This document shows positions 1-9,860 of a stretch of DNA of 64,000 bases, in pieces. This DNA comes from an uncultured Gammaproteobacteria bacterium (GTDB lineage: Bacteria > Pseudomonadota > Gammaproteobacteria > HyVt-429). The stretch lies in contig CAMYOD010000003.1 in the NCBI GenBank assembly GCA_947259975.1, forward strand, positions 1-64,000, given 5' to 3'. How positions within the stretch are numbered: position 1 is the stretch's first letter; each line of letters starts with the position of its first letter. The position numbers and the translations under genes are program-made. The notes beneath the pieces were generated by a model that was not told the DNA's origin, searched no databases, and was given only the letters and a program-made list of their open reading frames with translations.

Positions 1-99
1 CCCGACCATGCCGGTGCCGACCTGGGTGTCGGCCTTTTCGAACGAGCCCACGTTACGCGGGTTCTCATAATGCTCCAGGACTTTGTTGCTGTAAGCCAT
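1..99 (-). CDS. iscU: Iron-sulfur cluster scaffold IscU (N-terminal part, cut by window edge)
   Basis: Only the first 33 codons are inside the window. They read MAYSNKVLEHYENPRN and continue with VGSFEKADTQVGTGMVG, the near-invariant IscU N-terminus. IscU is the cytoplasmic scaffold on which [2Fe-2S] clusters are built from IscS-derived sulfur before transfer to apoproteins. The gene lies 52 bp downstream of the IscR-like gene on the same strand, so they probably share a transcript. The usual iscS is absent from the gap; it may follow iscU or be elsewhere. The ATG is fixed by the conserved N-terminus. Confidence 0.93.
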   Translation of the reverse strand, partial: MAYSNKVLEHYENPRNVGSFEKADTQVGTGMVG

Positions 100-151
100 T
101 CGCGTTTTGCCTCTGTTCTGTTATGTCGTATCGATCGCCGGCGCCTGAAAC

Positions 152-604
152 TTAGCCTACGGCCTTACTGGCGGTGGGTGCCGGATCCGGTCCCGACGCA
201 TTCTCGCTGCGGGCAACACATTCTGCCAGGGTGATGCCGGAAAGAAATTCCTGCAGGCGGTTACTCAGGTCACGCCACATATCCTGGATCCGACTGTGTT
301 CACCCTGGTACAGGTTCACCACATTCTCGGCACGATCCGTGGATGACCCATCATCCACCGCGGCGATGATCTCGGCGATATTGATTTCGTCCGCCGGGCG
401 TGACAGTCGATAGCCACCGCCGGGACCGCGCACGCCAATCACCAATTGCTGACGGCGTAGGTGCGCGAACAACTGCTCGAGATAGGACACAGAAATCCCC
501 TGGTTTGCGCAAATCACACTGGCATTGCAGGGCCCCTGCTTGTCGTGCGTCGCCAGATACATCATCGCACTGACGGCGACACGGGATTTTGTCGAAAGGC
601 GCAT
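152..604 (-). CDS. iscR: IscR-like Rrf2-family regulator lacking the Fe-S ligands
   Basis: A 150-residue Rrf2-family winged-helix repressor. The helix-turn-helix and wing are well preserved (MRLSTKSRVAVSAMMYLA, GISVSYLEQLF, VRGPGGGYRLSRPA), as is the dimerisation helix (DMWRDLSNRLQEFL). In E. coli IscR three cysteines and a histidine between about residues 92 and 107 bind a [2Fe-2S] cluster. Here that segment (SSTDRAENVVNLYQGEHSR) has no cysteine, so cluster sensing as in E. coli is unlikely. The ATG at 604 matches the IscR N-terminus; the reading frame stays open upstream to 853, but that extension has no Rrf2 character. It is followed by iscU and preceded by a promoter with an IscR-like palindrome. 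Identity as an IscR relative is secure; what it senses is unknown. Confidence 0.9.
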   Translation of the reverse strand: MRLSTKSRVAVSAMMYLATHDKQGPCNASVICANQGISVSYLEQLFAHLRRQQLVIGVRGPGGGYRLSRPADEINIAEIIAAVDDGSSTDRAENVVNLYQGEHSRIQDMWRDLSNRLQEFLSGITLAECVARSENASGPDPAPTASKAVG

Positions 605-668
605 GATCGAAACCCCTGTTCGGACACGGCCACCGCAGGACGCGATGGCATACTCCACCGACCCGGAC

Positions 669-697
669 ACGATATTTAAGTTGACTAAATTTGTCAA
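669..697 (-). promoter_or_regulatory. iscR promoter with overlapping IscR-like operator
   Basis: Read on the minus strand there is a -35 TTGACA (692-697), a 17-bp spacer and a -10 TATCGT (669-674), about 65 bp before the iscR ATG. The palindrome TTGACTAAATTTGTCAA (681-697) has 5-bp arms plus a matching AT core and covers the -35 and part of the spacer. That is where an Rrf2/IscR autorepressor would be expected. It resembles the TTGACT...AGTCAA core of IscR sites, but binding is an inference. Confidence 0.62.
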
Positions 698-853
698 GAT
701 TGGATACTGGGGAACGCGAAACTCGGCGCCGGGCGCACTGTTGCGCCCGCCAGTCCGCCCGCCGGCATGCTTGTGGGGGTGTGGCAAACCTGCTAAAAGC
801 AAGGCGATTTCGAGTTCTGAGATTTCATTCCTACAGCCTGGAAACCGGATCAC

Positions 854-3800
854 GTGCCCATATCAAACAACGCCGGTTTACGACTGGACGGCCTGGAATT
901 TAACGATCTCTTCGACGTCGCCGCCCTGGCGCGCCTCGACGGCCGTTTCCGCGACGAACTCGCGCACACCGACGCACCGCTGCACGCGCGGCTCGTCGAT
1001 TACCGTGACGGCAAGGATCTAGGCGCGGTCGAGATCAGCGAGCTGTTGCTCGCTCTGGCACCGCACCTGGAGGGTTTTCTCGCCCGGCTCTTCGGTATCG
1101 AAACCGAGCTGGCGGTAGCCGGCGAGCAGACACGCTCACACCACCAAATACTCGCATTCAAGAAACAGTTCGTGCAGCGGCGCACACGCCGTTACCGCGG
1201 TGACATGACCGCCGGCTTTGCCGAGCTGGATGCCTGGCTCACGCAGGAACTTGCGAACCAGACAGGCGCCGGCCCGGATCGTGAGGCGGCGGTGGCGCGC
1301 TACGGCCTGGCGTTACTGGAAGACACGGAGCGCCATCAGGACGCGATCGACAAACTCACCCAATGGTGCATCCATGCGCGCAAGGACCCCGTCGCCCGGG
1401 CGCGGGTTCTCGATTGGGCCAGTTTCGCGCTGCCTCACCCCATCGATTACGCGCACCTGGTGCCGCTGCAAAGTATCGGGGACGATCCGTCGGGTCGCAC
1501 CCAGGTGGCGCCCACGAAGCAGCGGCGGCGCGACGGATTTCATTTGACGGATACGCGCATGAATGCGCGGGAGGTGCAGAGCGAAATCCATTACTGCGTC
1601 TATTGCCACGACCACGACGGCGATTTTTGCGCCAAGGGCTTCCCAAAAAAGAAAGGTCAGCCGGAGTTGGGTCTGAAGGAAAACCCTCTCGGCGTCACTC
1701 TCACCGGCTGCCCGTTGGAAGAAAAGATTTCCGAGATGCATACCTTGAAGCGCGACGGCCATACCCTCGCCGCGTTGGCGGTGGCGATGGTGGACAATCC
1801 GATGATCCCGGCGACGGGTCATCGTATCTGCAATGACTGCATGAAGGGCTGCATCTATCAGAAACAGGATCCGGTCAATATTCCGCAGATCGAGACCCGG
1901 GTGCTGACCGACGTGCTGGCACTGCCATGGGGTGTCGAACTCTACGATTTGCTCAGCCGCTGGAACCCGCTGCGCCGGGAGCAGTTCCTGCCCAAGCCCT
2001 ATAACGGGCACAAGGTGCTCGTCTCCGGCATGGGTCCCGCCGGCTTTACCCTGGCCCACCATCTCAGCCAGGAGGGCTGCGCTGTAGTGGGCATCGATGG
2101 GCTCAAAATCGAACCCTTACCACACGACTTGCTCGAGCAGCCGGTGCGCGACTACGCCCGTCTGGAAGAAGACCTCGACGAACGCATCCTGGCCGGCTTC
2201 GGCGGTGTCGCCGAATACGGTATCACGGTGCGTTGGGACAAGAACTTTCTCAAGCTGATTTACCTGACGCTTGCGCGACGGCGCAACTTTCGGGTCTTCG
2301 GCGGCGTGCGGCTCGGCGGCACGCTCACTCTGGGCGACGCCTGGTCTTTGGGCTTCAATCATGTCGCCATCGCCAACGGCGCCGGCCTGCCGCGGGTCAT
2401 TCCCATGGAAAACAGCCTGGCCCGCGGTATGCGCCAGGCGAGCGACTTTCTTATGGCCCTGCAGCTGACCGGCGCGGCCAAGGATTCCAGCCTCGCCAGC
2501 TTGCAGGTGCGCCTGCCGGCGGTGGTCATCGGTGGCGGCCTGACCGCGGTGGATACCGCCACCGAAGTGCAGGCCTATTACGTCAAACAAGTGGAAAAGA
2601 CCCTGCATCGCTACGAAACCCTGTGCGCGGCCTACGGCGCGCAGCACGTGCAACAGGGGCTGGACGTTGAACAGAGCGGCATCCTCGAAGAGTTTCTGGC
2701 ACACGGCCGCGCCGCACGGGCGGAACGGGAACGGGCCCGCGCTGCCGGCGAGACGCCGGATTTTCTACCCTTGTTGCGCGAATGGGGTGGCGTCACCCTC
2801 ACCTATCGCCGCGGCATGAGCGACTCACCGGCCTACCAACGCAATCATGAAGAAGTCACCAAGGCCATGCAGGAAGGCATTTATTATCTGCAGGGTGTGG
2901 AGCCGGTGCGCGCCGAACTCGATGAATTCGCGCACGTCAACGGGATTGTATTTCGCCGCAAGCACTACCGTGACAATGAATGGGTTGCCGGTGACGAGGA
3001 AGTGACCCTGCCGGCGCGTGCGGTGTTCGTCGCCGCCGGTGCCGCGCCCAACACCATCTACGAGCGCGAGTATCCCGGTACCTTCGAGTTGCAGGACAAT
3101 CATTTCCGGCCTCACAGCGGCGCGGATACCCAACCCGTTGCCGTTGCCGCACACTGCAAAGCCGACGCCTTCGGCCCGCTGACGTCCTATCGGCACGCGG
3201 ACCAGCGGGTGAGCTTCCTGGGCGACACCCATCCAGTGTTTCATGGCAGCGTGGTCAATGCCATCGCCTCAGCCAAACGCAGCTATCCGGAAATCATGCA
3301 GACACTTGCGGGCACTGATCCAGGCATGCGCCGCGATGACCTGGACCAATTCAACGCGGAAATGACCCGGTTACTGCGCGCCGAGGTGGTCAGCATTAAC
3401 GACGAACACCCGGCGGTCATCGAGATGTGGGTGCGCGCACCGATGGCGGCGCGCAACTTTCGTCCCGGCCAATTCTTTCGTTTGCAAACCTTCGAGACCC
3501 ACAGCGAGATGCTGCACGGCACCCGCCTGCAGATCCCCTTGCAGACGGTTAGCGGCGCCGGTGTCAAAGGCGATGATGTTCGCCTGCTGATCCTGCGCTT
3601 TGGCGTCAATCCGCGCTTGATTGCACGACTCAAACCCGGCGACCCGCTCGTACTGATGGGGCCCACCGGCGCGCCGGCGCAGATCGAGCCGGACAAAACG
3701 ACCTTGGTGGTGGCGGGCAAATGGGGTGCGGCGGTGATGCTGGATCTCGGGCCGGCCCTGCGCGCGGCGAACAACCGCCTGCTGATGTTTGCTGCGTTCG

Positions 3801-4351
3801 GTGGCAGCGATGAACTCTACCACCAGGCGGAACTGGAGGCGGCCATCGACCAGATCGTCTGGTGCACGGCCCAGGGGGAATTGATCGCGTCCCGGCGCGA
3901 CCAGGACAGGAGTGTCGCCGGCAGCGACGTGATCGAACTGATTGACCGGTACGGGAACAGCGATGCGGCGCTGCGCCCCGGGCATGACACCATCGACCTT
4001 GGGGACGTCGATGAAATTCTGGTGATGGGCTCTACCGGGCTGCTGCGCGGCCTGCAAAGCGCGCTCAGGGGCGGGCTGAAAGAACATTTCCGCAGCGACG
4101 TGAAGGTACTGGGTACCGTCGGTAGCCCCATGCAGTGCATGCTCAAGGGCGTTTGTGCACAATGCCTGCAATGGCAGATTGATCCGGACACCGGCGAACG
4201 AACCGAGGCGGTGTTTTCCTGCGCCATGCAGGACCAACCCCTGTTCGCGATCGACCTGGAGAACCTGGCGGCGCGGCAGGCGCAAAATCGCCTGCCGGAT
4301 ATGCTGACGTCGTTATGGTTGGAGTATGTACTGAGTACGGAACAGGCTTAA
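854..4351 (+). CDS. Giant GltD-type flavoprotein fused to a PyrK-like reductase module
   Basis: A 1165-residue multidomain oxidoreductase. Residues 1-240 are a helical region of unknown role. About 245-335 carries a cysteine-rich cluster domain ([24 protein letters not shown]). An FAD Rossmann motif ([10 protein letters not shown]) lies near 390 and an NAD(P) motif ([13 protein letters not shown]) near 558, as in GltD and dihydropyrimidine dehydrogenase. From about 840 a ferredoxin-reductase/PyrK-like half follows ([15 protein letters not shown]), ending with the Cys pattern [10 protein letters not shown] plus FSC near 1095-1125 that suits a [2Fe-2S] cluster. It likely moves electrons between NAD(P)H and ferredoxin-like partners in the cytoplasm; the substrate is unknown. 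Start is GTG. It diverges from iscR, and its stop shares a TTAA with the convergent nadA stop. Confidence 0.8.
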   Translation: MPISNNAGLRLDGLEFNDLFDVAALARLDGRFRDELAHTDAPLHARLVDYRDGKDLGAVEISELLLALAPHLEGFLARLFGIETELAVAGEQTRSHHQILAFKKQFVQRRTRRYRGDMTAGFAELDAWLTQELANQTGAGPDREAAVARYGLALLEDTERHQDAIDKLTQWCIHARKDPVARARVLDWASFALPHPIDYAHLVPLQSIGDDPSGRTQVAPTKQRRRDGFHLTDTRMNAREVQSEIHYCVYCHDHDGDFCAKGFPKKKGQPELGLKENPLGVTLTGCPLEEKISEMHTLKRDGHTLAALAVAMVDNPMIPATGHRICNDCMKGCIYQKQDPVNIPQIETRVLTDVLALPWGVELYDLLSRWNPLRREQFLPKPYNGHKVLVSGMGPAGFTLAHHLSQEGCAVVGIDGLKIEPLPHDLLEQPVRDYARLEEDLDERILAGFGGVAEYGITVRWDKNFLKLIYLTLARRRNFRVFGGVRLGGTLTLGDAWSLGFNHVAIANGAGLPRVIPMENSLARGMRQASDFLMALQLTGAAKDSSLASLQVRLPAVVIGGGLTAVDTATEVQAYYVKQVEKTLHRYETLCAAYGAQHVQQGLDVEQSGILEEFLAHGRAARAERERARAAGETPDFLPLLREWGGVTLTYRRGMSDSPAYQRNHEEVTKAMQEGIYYLQGVEPVRAELDEFAHVNGIVFRRKHYRDNEWVAGDEEVTLPARAVFVAAGAAPNTIYEREYPGTFELQDNHFRPHSGADTQPVAVAAHCKADAFGPLTSYRHADQRVSFLGDTHPVFHGSVVNAIASAKRSYPEIMQTLAGTDPGMRRDDLDQFNAEMTRLLRAEVVSINDEHPAVIEMWVRAPMAARNFRPGQFFRLQTFETHSEMLHGTRLQIPLQTVSGAGVKGDDVRLLILRFGVNPRLIARLKPGDPLVLMGPTGAPAQIEPDKTTLVVAGKWGAAVMLDLGPALRAANNRLLMFAAFGGSDELYHQAELEAAIDQIVWCTAQGELIASRRDQDRSVAGSDVIELIDRYGNSDAALRPGHDTIDLGDVDEILVMGSTGLLRGLQSALRGGLKEHFRSDVKVLGTVGSPMQCMLKGVCAQCLQWQIDPDTGERTEAVFSCAMQDQPLFAIDLENLAARQAQNRLPDMLTSLWLEYVLSTEQA

Positions 4352-5433
4352 GCGTTACCCTTGTCTTTCATGTCCACGCCTTGCGTCTGCGCGAAATCGA
4401 GCATGCGTTGTACGGACCGCAAGGCTTTCTGGCGAATCGCCTCATCCACGTGAATCTCGTTGCGCCCGGTCTCGAGGACCTCGGCCAGATTCTGTAATCC
4501 GTTCATCGCCATCCACGGACAGTGCGCACAACTGATACAGGTCGCACCGGCACCCCCCGTGGGTGCCTCGAGGAAGGTCTTGCCGGGCGCCATCTGTTTC
4601 ATCTTGTGAAAGATGCCCCGATCCGTGGCGACGATAAAGGTCTCATTCTTCATCTCGCGGGCGGCCGTGATCAGGCGCGTGGTCGAACCCACCACATCCG
4701 CCATCTCGATCACCGACTCCGGTGACTCGGGATGCGCCAGCACCGCCGCACCTGGATGCTTTTCGTGCAGACTGTGCAACTCGGTGGCACGGAACGCGTC
4801 ATGCACGATACATGAGCCCTGCCACATCAGCATATCGGCATCGGTGTGTTTCTGAATGTAGCTGCCCAGGTGCCGGTCCGGTGCCCAGATGATCTTCTCG
4901 CCCCTGGCCTTCAGATGCGCCACGATATCCAGCGCAATCCCCGAGGTGACCACCCAGTCCGCGCGCGCCTTCACTTCGGCGCTGGTATTCGCGTAGACCA
5001 CCACGGTGCGATCCGGGTGAGCGTCACAAAACTCGATGAACTCTTTAGCCGGACAGCCCAGATCCAGCGAGCATTCTGCCTCCAGGGTCGGCATCAATAC
5101 CCGTTTTTCAGGGTTCAGTATCTTCGCGGTTTCACCCATGAAACGGACCCCCGCCACCACCAGCGTACTCGCAGGATGCTCATGGCCGAAACGTGCCATT
5201 TCCAGTGAGTCGGCCACATGCCCGCCGGTCTCGTCGGCGAGGATCTGCAGATCCGCGTCCGTGTAGTAATGCGCGACCAGCACCGCGTCTTTTTCCTTGA
5301 GCAGCCGCCTGTTGCGTTCCATAAGCTCCGCACGTGCAACCGGGGTTAATGGCGCCGGCGGACGCGCCTCCGCCGCGATCGTTGCGATGCGCTGTTCAAG
5401 CGTGATTGGGATATCGATTTCTGCGGTCATCAT
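4348..5433 (-). CDS. nadA: Quinolinate synthase A
   Basis: NadA (361 residues) condenses iminoaspartate with dihydroxyacetone phosphate to give quinolinate, an early step of de novo NAD synthesis, using a [4Fe-4S] cluster. Diagnostic segments are [37 protein letters not shown], and [13 protein letters not shown] near the C-terminus. The last gives the CxxCxxC region of the proteobacterial form. Two ATGs (5433, 5430) follow an AGGAAGG ribosome site. It sits 23 bp after the NrtR-like gene on the same strand, a regulator-target pair expected for NAD metabolism. Its stop overlaps that of the convergent flavoprotein gene. Confidence 0.96.
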   Translation of the reverse strand: MMTAEIDIPITLEQRIATIAAEARPPAPLTPVARAELMERNRRLLKEKDAVLVAHYYTDADLQILADETGGHVADSLEMARFGHEHPASTLVVAGVRFMGETAKILNPEKRVLMPTLEAECSLDLGCPAKEFIEFCDAHPDRTVVVYANTSAEVKARADWVVTSGIALDIVAHLKARGEKIIWAPDRHLGSYIQKHTDADMLMWQGSCIVHDAFRATELHSLHEKHPGAAVLAHPESPESVIEMADVVGSTTRLITAAREMKNETFIVATDRGIFHKMKQMAPGKTFLEAPTGGAGATCISCAHCPWMAMNGLQNLAEVLETGRNEIHVDEAIRQKALRSVQRMLDFAQTQGVDMKDKGNA

Positions 5434-5456
5434 CCTTCCTCGTACGTGGTTTCGCC

Positions 5457-6119
5457 CTACTTGATGATTTCGACCCGGTGCGGGAACTTGAGACGGTACA
5501 GTCGCGCCGGGCGGTGCGGTCCGCCGTGGGTCATCTTACCGGTATCGTCGAATCGACCCAATGCCAACATGCGCTTACGAAAATTGCGCTTGTCCAGCTT
5601 GCTGTCCTGTACGATCTCATAGACCGCCTGTAACTGACTCAAGGTAAACATACGCGGCAGAAATTGAAAACCGATCGTCGTGTAATTTAGCTTTGCTGCG
5701 AGTCGTTCACGTGCGGTCGCGATGATCTTGTCGAGACCCGGCATCAGGGCTGGCAGATTGTCAATTGCATACCAGCTCAGCGCGGTATCCGCGGGCGCAC
5801 GCAAATCGTCGCAACGATCCATCGGCACCAACGCATAATAGGCGACGGTGATACCGGCGGAATGCGTACCCGCATCGGCGCGACCAAACGTATACAGTTG
5901 TTCGACGTAAACGTCGGCCAGGCCGGTGACCGCCGTAAGCACGCGGCGCGCACTGGCATCGAGTTCCTCGTCCGCATGTAACGACCCGCCGGGAAAACAC
6001 CAGACCTCGTCACGGTCCGGCAACCGGCGCAACAGGACGCGCAGGTGCTGCCCGGATAGGGTGAAGATCACCACATCGGTCTTCATGCCCAATGACGACG
6101 ATTCGCTGAGTTGCGTCAT
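5457..6119 (-). CDS. nrtR: NrtR-type Nudix-winged-helix regulator of NAD metabolism
   Basis: A 220-residue protein with an N-terminal Nudix-like domain (about 12-150) and a C-terminal winged helix (about 155-215; [36 protein letters not shown] end). The Nudix box starts normally ([10 protein letters not shown]) but the metal-binding REUxEE core is replaced by RVLTAVTGL, so catalysis is probably lost. This fits NrtR, which binds ADP-ribose with a Nudix fold and represses NAD genes. It lies directly upstream of nadA, probably as an operon. The ATG at 6119 was kept, with a weak GAGG just before it; an ATG at 6086 is possible. Confidence 0.85.
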   Translation of the reverse strand: MTQLSESSSLGMKTDVVIFTLSGQHLRVLLRRLPDRDEVWCFPGGSLHADEELDASARRVLTAVTGLADVYVEQLYTFGRADAGTHSAGITVAYYALVPMDRCDDLRAPADTALSWYAIDNLPALMPGLDKIIATARERLAAKLNYTTIGFQFLPRMFTLSQLQAVYEIVQDSKLDKRNFRKRMLALGRFDDTGKMTHGGPHRPARLYRLKFPHRVEIIK

Positions 6120-6136
6120 TGCCTCTGTAGCTCGAA

Positions 6137-6153
6137 AGTGTGATATTCACACT
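6137..6153. promoter_or_regulatory. Candidate NrtR operator, perfect palindrome
   Basis: AGTGTGATATTCACACT has perfect 7-bp arms around a 3-bp centre and lies 18 bp upstream of the nrtR start, in the divergent nrtR/pepN spacer. Position and symmetry suit an autoregulatory site. The NrtR motif differs between lineages, so assignment is inferred from location. Confidence 0.5.
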
Positions 6154-6169
6154 AAGTTGAAAGGCATGT

Positions 6170-6188
6170 TAGTGTAAAGAAGACACTA
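6170..6188. promoter_or_regulatory. Second candidate NrtR half-palindrome pair
   Basis: TAGTGTAAAGAAGACACTA has 6-bp inverted arms (TAGTGT/ACACTA) spaced by 7 bp and repeats the AGTGT/ACACT words of the palindrome 17 bp away. Two related sites in tandem suggest cooperative binding or two overlapping promoters. Confidence 0.42.
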
Positions 6189-6363
6189 CGTCAACCGGTA
6201 CGCGCGCAGACCCTCATTTACAACATACCTTATTGATTTAATTATTTTTTTACACAGGTGGCGCGCGAATCTGTAAACCGCCCGCGCCACCGCGAGCATC
6301 TCGCGACGATGGATTACGGGGTACACTCAGGCGGTCTTGGATACCCCCTCTTCCGGATAGGCA

Positions 6364-9018
6364 ATGACAGCAATGAAAGAAAGCGGGCCGCACGCAATTC
6401 ATCTTAAAGACTATCGCGCACCGGATTATTCTATCGATCAAATCGATCTGCGGATGGCGCTGTATGAGGATTTCGCCCACGTCACTGCACGCACGCAGAT
6501 ACATCGACGAGGACGGGGCACGGCACCGCTGGTGCTGCACGGCGAAGAACTGGAGCTGAAAAATATCTCGATTGACGGCCGCCCGCTGGCCCAGCGCGCC
6601 TACCGGGTGGATGCCACCTCATTGACGCTGCACGCACCGCCGGCCCGCTTCAGTCTTGAAATCGTAACCATCATCAAACCCCAGGAAAATACCTCCCTCG
6701 AGGGGCTGTATAAATCGAGCACCATGTTCTGTACCCAATGCGAGGCGGAGGGGTTTCGCAAGATTACCTATTACCTCGATCGACCCGATGTGATGGCCCG
6801 CTTCACCACCCAAATCATCGCCGACCGGGACCGTTATCCGGTCCTGTTGTCGAACGGCGACCGCATCGGCGCCGGCGAGCTGCCCGGCAACCGTCATTGG
6901 GCTCAGTGGGAAGATCCCTACCCCAAGCCAGCCTACCTGTTTGCCATGGTGGCAGGCGATCTGGAGCGCTACGACGCCCGCCATGTGACCGCCTCGGGCC
7001 GGCGCATCGACCTGCGCATGTACGTGGAGTCAGGCAATCTGGATAAATGCGAGCACGCGATGGTCTCCCTCAAGCAGGCGATGACCTGGGACGAGGAGCG
7101 TTTTGGTCTCGAGTATGACCTGGATACCTACATGATCGTGGCCGTGGGCGACTTCAATATGGGCGCCATGGAGAACAAGGGACTGAACATATTCAATACC
7201 AGCTGCGTGTTCGCGAACCCGAAGACCGCGACGGACATGGATTTTGCGCGGGTACAGAACGTCGTCGGGCACGAGTATTTTCACAACTGGACCGGTAACC
7301 GCGTAACCTGTCGCGATTGGTTTCAGTTGAGTCTGAAAGAAGGTTTGACGGTATTCCGCGATCAGGAATTCAGTGCCGACATGGGGTCGGCGGCGGTACA
7401 ACGTATCGATGACGTGCGCATGTTGCGCAGTTTTCAGTTTCCGGAGGATGCCGGACCCATGGCGCATCCGGTGCGTCCCGACGCGTATATCGAGATCAGC
7501 AATTTTTACACCGCCACCGTTTACAGCAAGGGCGCCGAAGTGGTGCGGATGCTGCAGACCCTGGTCGGGCGGGCGGGCTTTCGTCGCGGCATGGATCTTT
7601 ATTTTCGCCGCCACGACGGCCAGGCCGTGACCACCGATGATTTCGTCAACGCGATGGCGGATGCCAATCACCAGGATCTGCGCCAGTTCAAACGCTGGTA
7701 TCGCCAAGCGGGCACGCCGCGGCTGGAGATCGACGGTCATTATGATGCCCAGTCGGGCACCTACACGCTGCATGTCGTCCAGTCCTGTGCCGCGACACCG
7801 GGCCAGGAGAAGAAACAGCCTTTTCATATCCCGCTGGCTGTCGCACTGGTCGACAACAAGGGTAAAGATCTGCCGTTACGGCTCGCCGGCGAGCGACGCG
7901 CCGCGAAAACGGGGACCCGTGTGCTGGACGTGCGCAAAGCGCGTGAATCGTTTCGCTTTGTCGGCGTAACAACACCACCGACTCCGTCACTGCTGCGTAA
8001 CTTTTCCGCGCCCGTAGTACTGCAGACGGATCTCGGCGACGCGGCGTTGGCCTTTCTGTTGGCCCACGACAGTGACCCCTTCAATCGTTGGGAAGCCGGA
8101 CAACAATTGGCGGTGCGTATCGCGCAGCGCCTGATGGCTGACTTTCGTGCCGACAGGCCCATGATATTAGATGCGGGCTTCGTCGACGCGATGCACCGCG
8201 TGCTCACCGGCAGGCTGGATCCAGCCCTGGTCGGCGAGGCCCTGAGCCTGCCGAGCGAGACCTATCTGGCCGAATTGGTCGATCAGGTGGACGTGGAAGC
8301 GATTCATCATGTGCGCGAGTTCATGCGCCGGGAACTCGCCGCGGCACTCCAATCCGACCTGCTCGCAACCTATGACCGCCTGGCAGGCGCAACCGGCTAC
8401 CGCTTCAATACCCGCGCGGTGGGCCGGCGCCGGCTCAAGAACCTGTGTCTGAGTTATCTCATGGACCTGGATGATCCTGCAGTCGTGGACCGCAGTCAGG
8501 ATCAATTCGTTCGCGCCGACAACATGACCGACGAACTTGCCGCCTTCATAGCGCTGGCCAATAAGGATTGCCCGCAACGCGCCGAGGCCATCGAAGCCTT
8601 CTATACCAAATGGCAGGCTGAGCCCCTGGTGCTGGATAAATGGTTCGCGACCCAGGCCATGTCCCGGCTGGTGGAAACTCGCAGCCGGGTACATGAACTC
8701 GCGAAACATCCCGCGTTTGAAATCAAGAACCCCAATAAAGTACGTGCACTGATCGGTGCCTTTGCTCGCGCCAACCCGATTCACTTCCATGCGCCGAATG
8801 GCAGCGGCTACCAGTTCGTCGCCGACCATGCCTTGCACATCGACACCATGAACCCGCAGGTGGCGGCGCGTCTGGTAGGGGCATTCAGTCAATGGCAACG
8901 ATACGATCCCGCGCGCCGTAAACTGATGCGCGCACAGCTCGAACGCATACGAAATGCCCCCGGATTATCGAAAGACAGCTACGAAATCGCCAGCAAGAGC
9001 CTGGGCAAAACCGGCTAA
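6364..9018 (+). CDS. pepN: Aminopeptidase N (M1 family)
   Basis: PepN (884 residues, close to the 870 of E. coli) is a cytoplasmic zinc aminopeptidase with broad N-terminal specificity. The substrate-anchoring GAMEN motif lies near residue 270 (GDFNMGAMENKGLNIF). The zinc site is HEYFHNWTGNRVTC near 304, with the third ligand in LKEGLTVFRDQEFS. The C-terminal DUF3458-type helical region is complete (VRALIGAFARANPIHFH). The ATG at 6364 was chosen; a second ATG lies 4 codons in. It is divergent from nrtR and apparently monocistronic. Confidence 0.97.
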   Translation: MTAMKESGPHAIHLKDYRAPDYSIDQIDLRMALYEDFAHVTARTQIHRRGRGTAPLVLHGEELELKNISIDGRPLAQRAYRVDATSLTLHAPPARFSLEIVTIIKPQENTSLEGLYKSSTMFCTQCEAEGFRKITYYLDRPDVMARFTTQIIADRDRYPVLLSNGDRIGAGELPGNRHWAQWEDPYPKPAYLFAMVAGDLERYDARHVTASGRRIDLRMYVESGNLDKCEHAMVSLKQAMTWDEERFGLEYDLDTYMIVAVGDFNMGAMENKGLNIFNTSCVFANPKTATDMDFARVQNVVGHEYFHNWTGNRVTCRDWFQLSLKEGLTVFRDQEFSADMGSAAVQRIDDVRMLRSFQFPEDAGPMAHPVRPDAYIEISNFYTATVYSKGAEVVRMLQTLVGRAGFRRGMDLYFRRHDGQAVTTDDFVNAMADANHQDLRQFKRWYRQAGTPRLEIDGHYDAQSGTYTLHVVQSCAATPGQEKKQPFHIPLAVALVDNKGKDLPLRLAGERRAAKTGTRVLDVRKARESFRFVGVTTPPTPSLLRNFSAPVVLQTDLGDAALAFLLAHDSDPFNRWEAGQQLAVRIAQRLMADFRADRPMILDAGFVDAMHRVLTGRLDPALVGEALSLPSETYLAELVDQVDVEAIHHVREFMRRELAAALQSDLLATYDRLAGATGYRFNTRAVGRRRLKNLCLSYLMDLDDPAVVDRSQDQFVRADNMTDELAAFIALANKDCPQRAEAIEAFYTKWQAEPLVLDKWFATQAMSRLVETRSRVHELAKHPAFEIKNPNKVRALIGAFARANPIHFHAPNGSGYQFVADHALHIDTMNPQVAARLVGAFSQWQRYDPARRKLMRAQLERIRNAPGLSKDSYEIASKSLGKTG

Positions 9019-9037
9019 CACGGTGTCGGACCACGCG

Positions 9038-9703
9038 TTAAGGGTCGGCGCGCACCTGCAGGCCGGCCGGTTCGCGCCGTTCGATCATTTCGATCCAGAG
9101 ACGGTCGGTGTTGCCCGCGAACACATCTGCGGCGCGGTCCGTAAAGACATGCCAATCGCCCCGCGACAACTCCCACTCCAGCTGTCCCGCCGCCCAGCCG
9201 GCGTGGCCGAAGAACAAGCGCAGAACCGGCGCGGGCGCATCGCGCGCTAGAATCTTCTCCAGCAAATTCGGGCTGGGGCTATAATAAATGTCACCGCTCA
9301 CCTGCTCCGAACCACCCCAGGCCTCATCATTTCGAAATACCGTAACAAGAAGGTTCAAGGCGACCGGGCCACCAAAGAAGAGTCTCTGTGACCCCAGGCC
9401 GGCGATCTCCGGCAGGACTTCAGCGGCGGCGATTTCACTTGGCCGGTTGATGATGATGCCCAGAGAGCCTTCGTTGTCGTGCTCAAGCAGCAGTATCACG
9501 GAACGAGCGAAGCGGGCATCGGGCATATCCCGGCGCGCAACCAAAAGCCGGCCTTTGGCCGGTTCAGAATTTTCGACTGCCCGCAGCCCTGAGGCGACTG
9601 CGGGCGTCATGTCGACAGCCGATACGGAAGAGGAAAGAGAAAAGAATAAAGTGAACAATAAGCAATGAAATGCAAAGCGATTCGTCTGCGGGTGGAGCCC
9701 CAC
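9038..9703 (-). CDS. YqgE/AlgH family protein with predicted signal peptide
   Basis: The core from about residue 50 matches the YqgE/AlgH (UPF0301) family: GRLLVARRDMPDARF, LLEHDNEGSLGIIINRP, RLFFGGPV, LRLFFGHAGWAAGQLE. Biochemical function is unknown. The usual protein is a short cytoplasmic one. Here about 25 extra residues contain a hydrophobic stretch ending in SSSVSA, a likely signal peptide. The GTG at 9703 has AAGG 7 bp upstream and is preferred over a TTG at 9739, which lies in repeat-like DNA. The purine-rich DNA encoding the leader resembles intergenic repeats, so a shorter product starting at MTPAVASG is possible. Confidence 0.85.
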   Translation of the reverse strand: MGLHPQTNRFAFHCLLFTLFFSLSSSVSAVDMTPAVASGLRAVENSEPAKGRLLVARRDMPDARFARSVILLLEHDNEGSLGIIINRPSEIAAAEVLPEIAGLGSQRLFFGGPVALNLLVTVFRNDEAWGGSEQVSGDIYYSPSPNLLEKILARDAPAPVLRLFFGHAGWAAGQLEWELSRGDWHVFTDRAADVFAGNTDRLWIEMIERREPAGLQVRADP

Positions 9704-9796
9704 ATAACGGCCTTGCCGCCTGACCCTCGCCGCTCGCAACTTTTCTCTTTCCCCTTTGCTCTTTACTCTGCCCTTAAATTATACGCGCCCGGACAC

Positions 9797-9832
9797 AAAA
9801 AAAGCGCGCTACGGTCTCGCCGCAGCGCGCTT
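9797..9832 (-). terminator. Rho-independent terminator after second iscR-like gene
   Basis: AAGCGCGCT (9802-9810) pairs perfectly with AGCGCGCTT (9824-9832), with a nested CGG/CCG pair. Read on the minus strand the hairpin is followed by TTTTTTTGTGT. It lies 29 bp beyond the stop of the gene ending at 9861. Confidence 0.85.
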
Positions 9833-9860
9833 ATTTCGGATGCCGTCGAAAGACTGGGCG

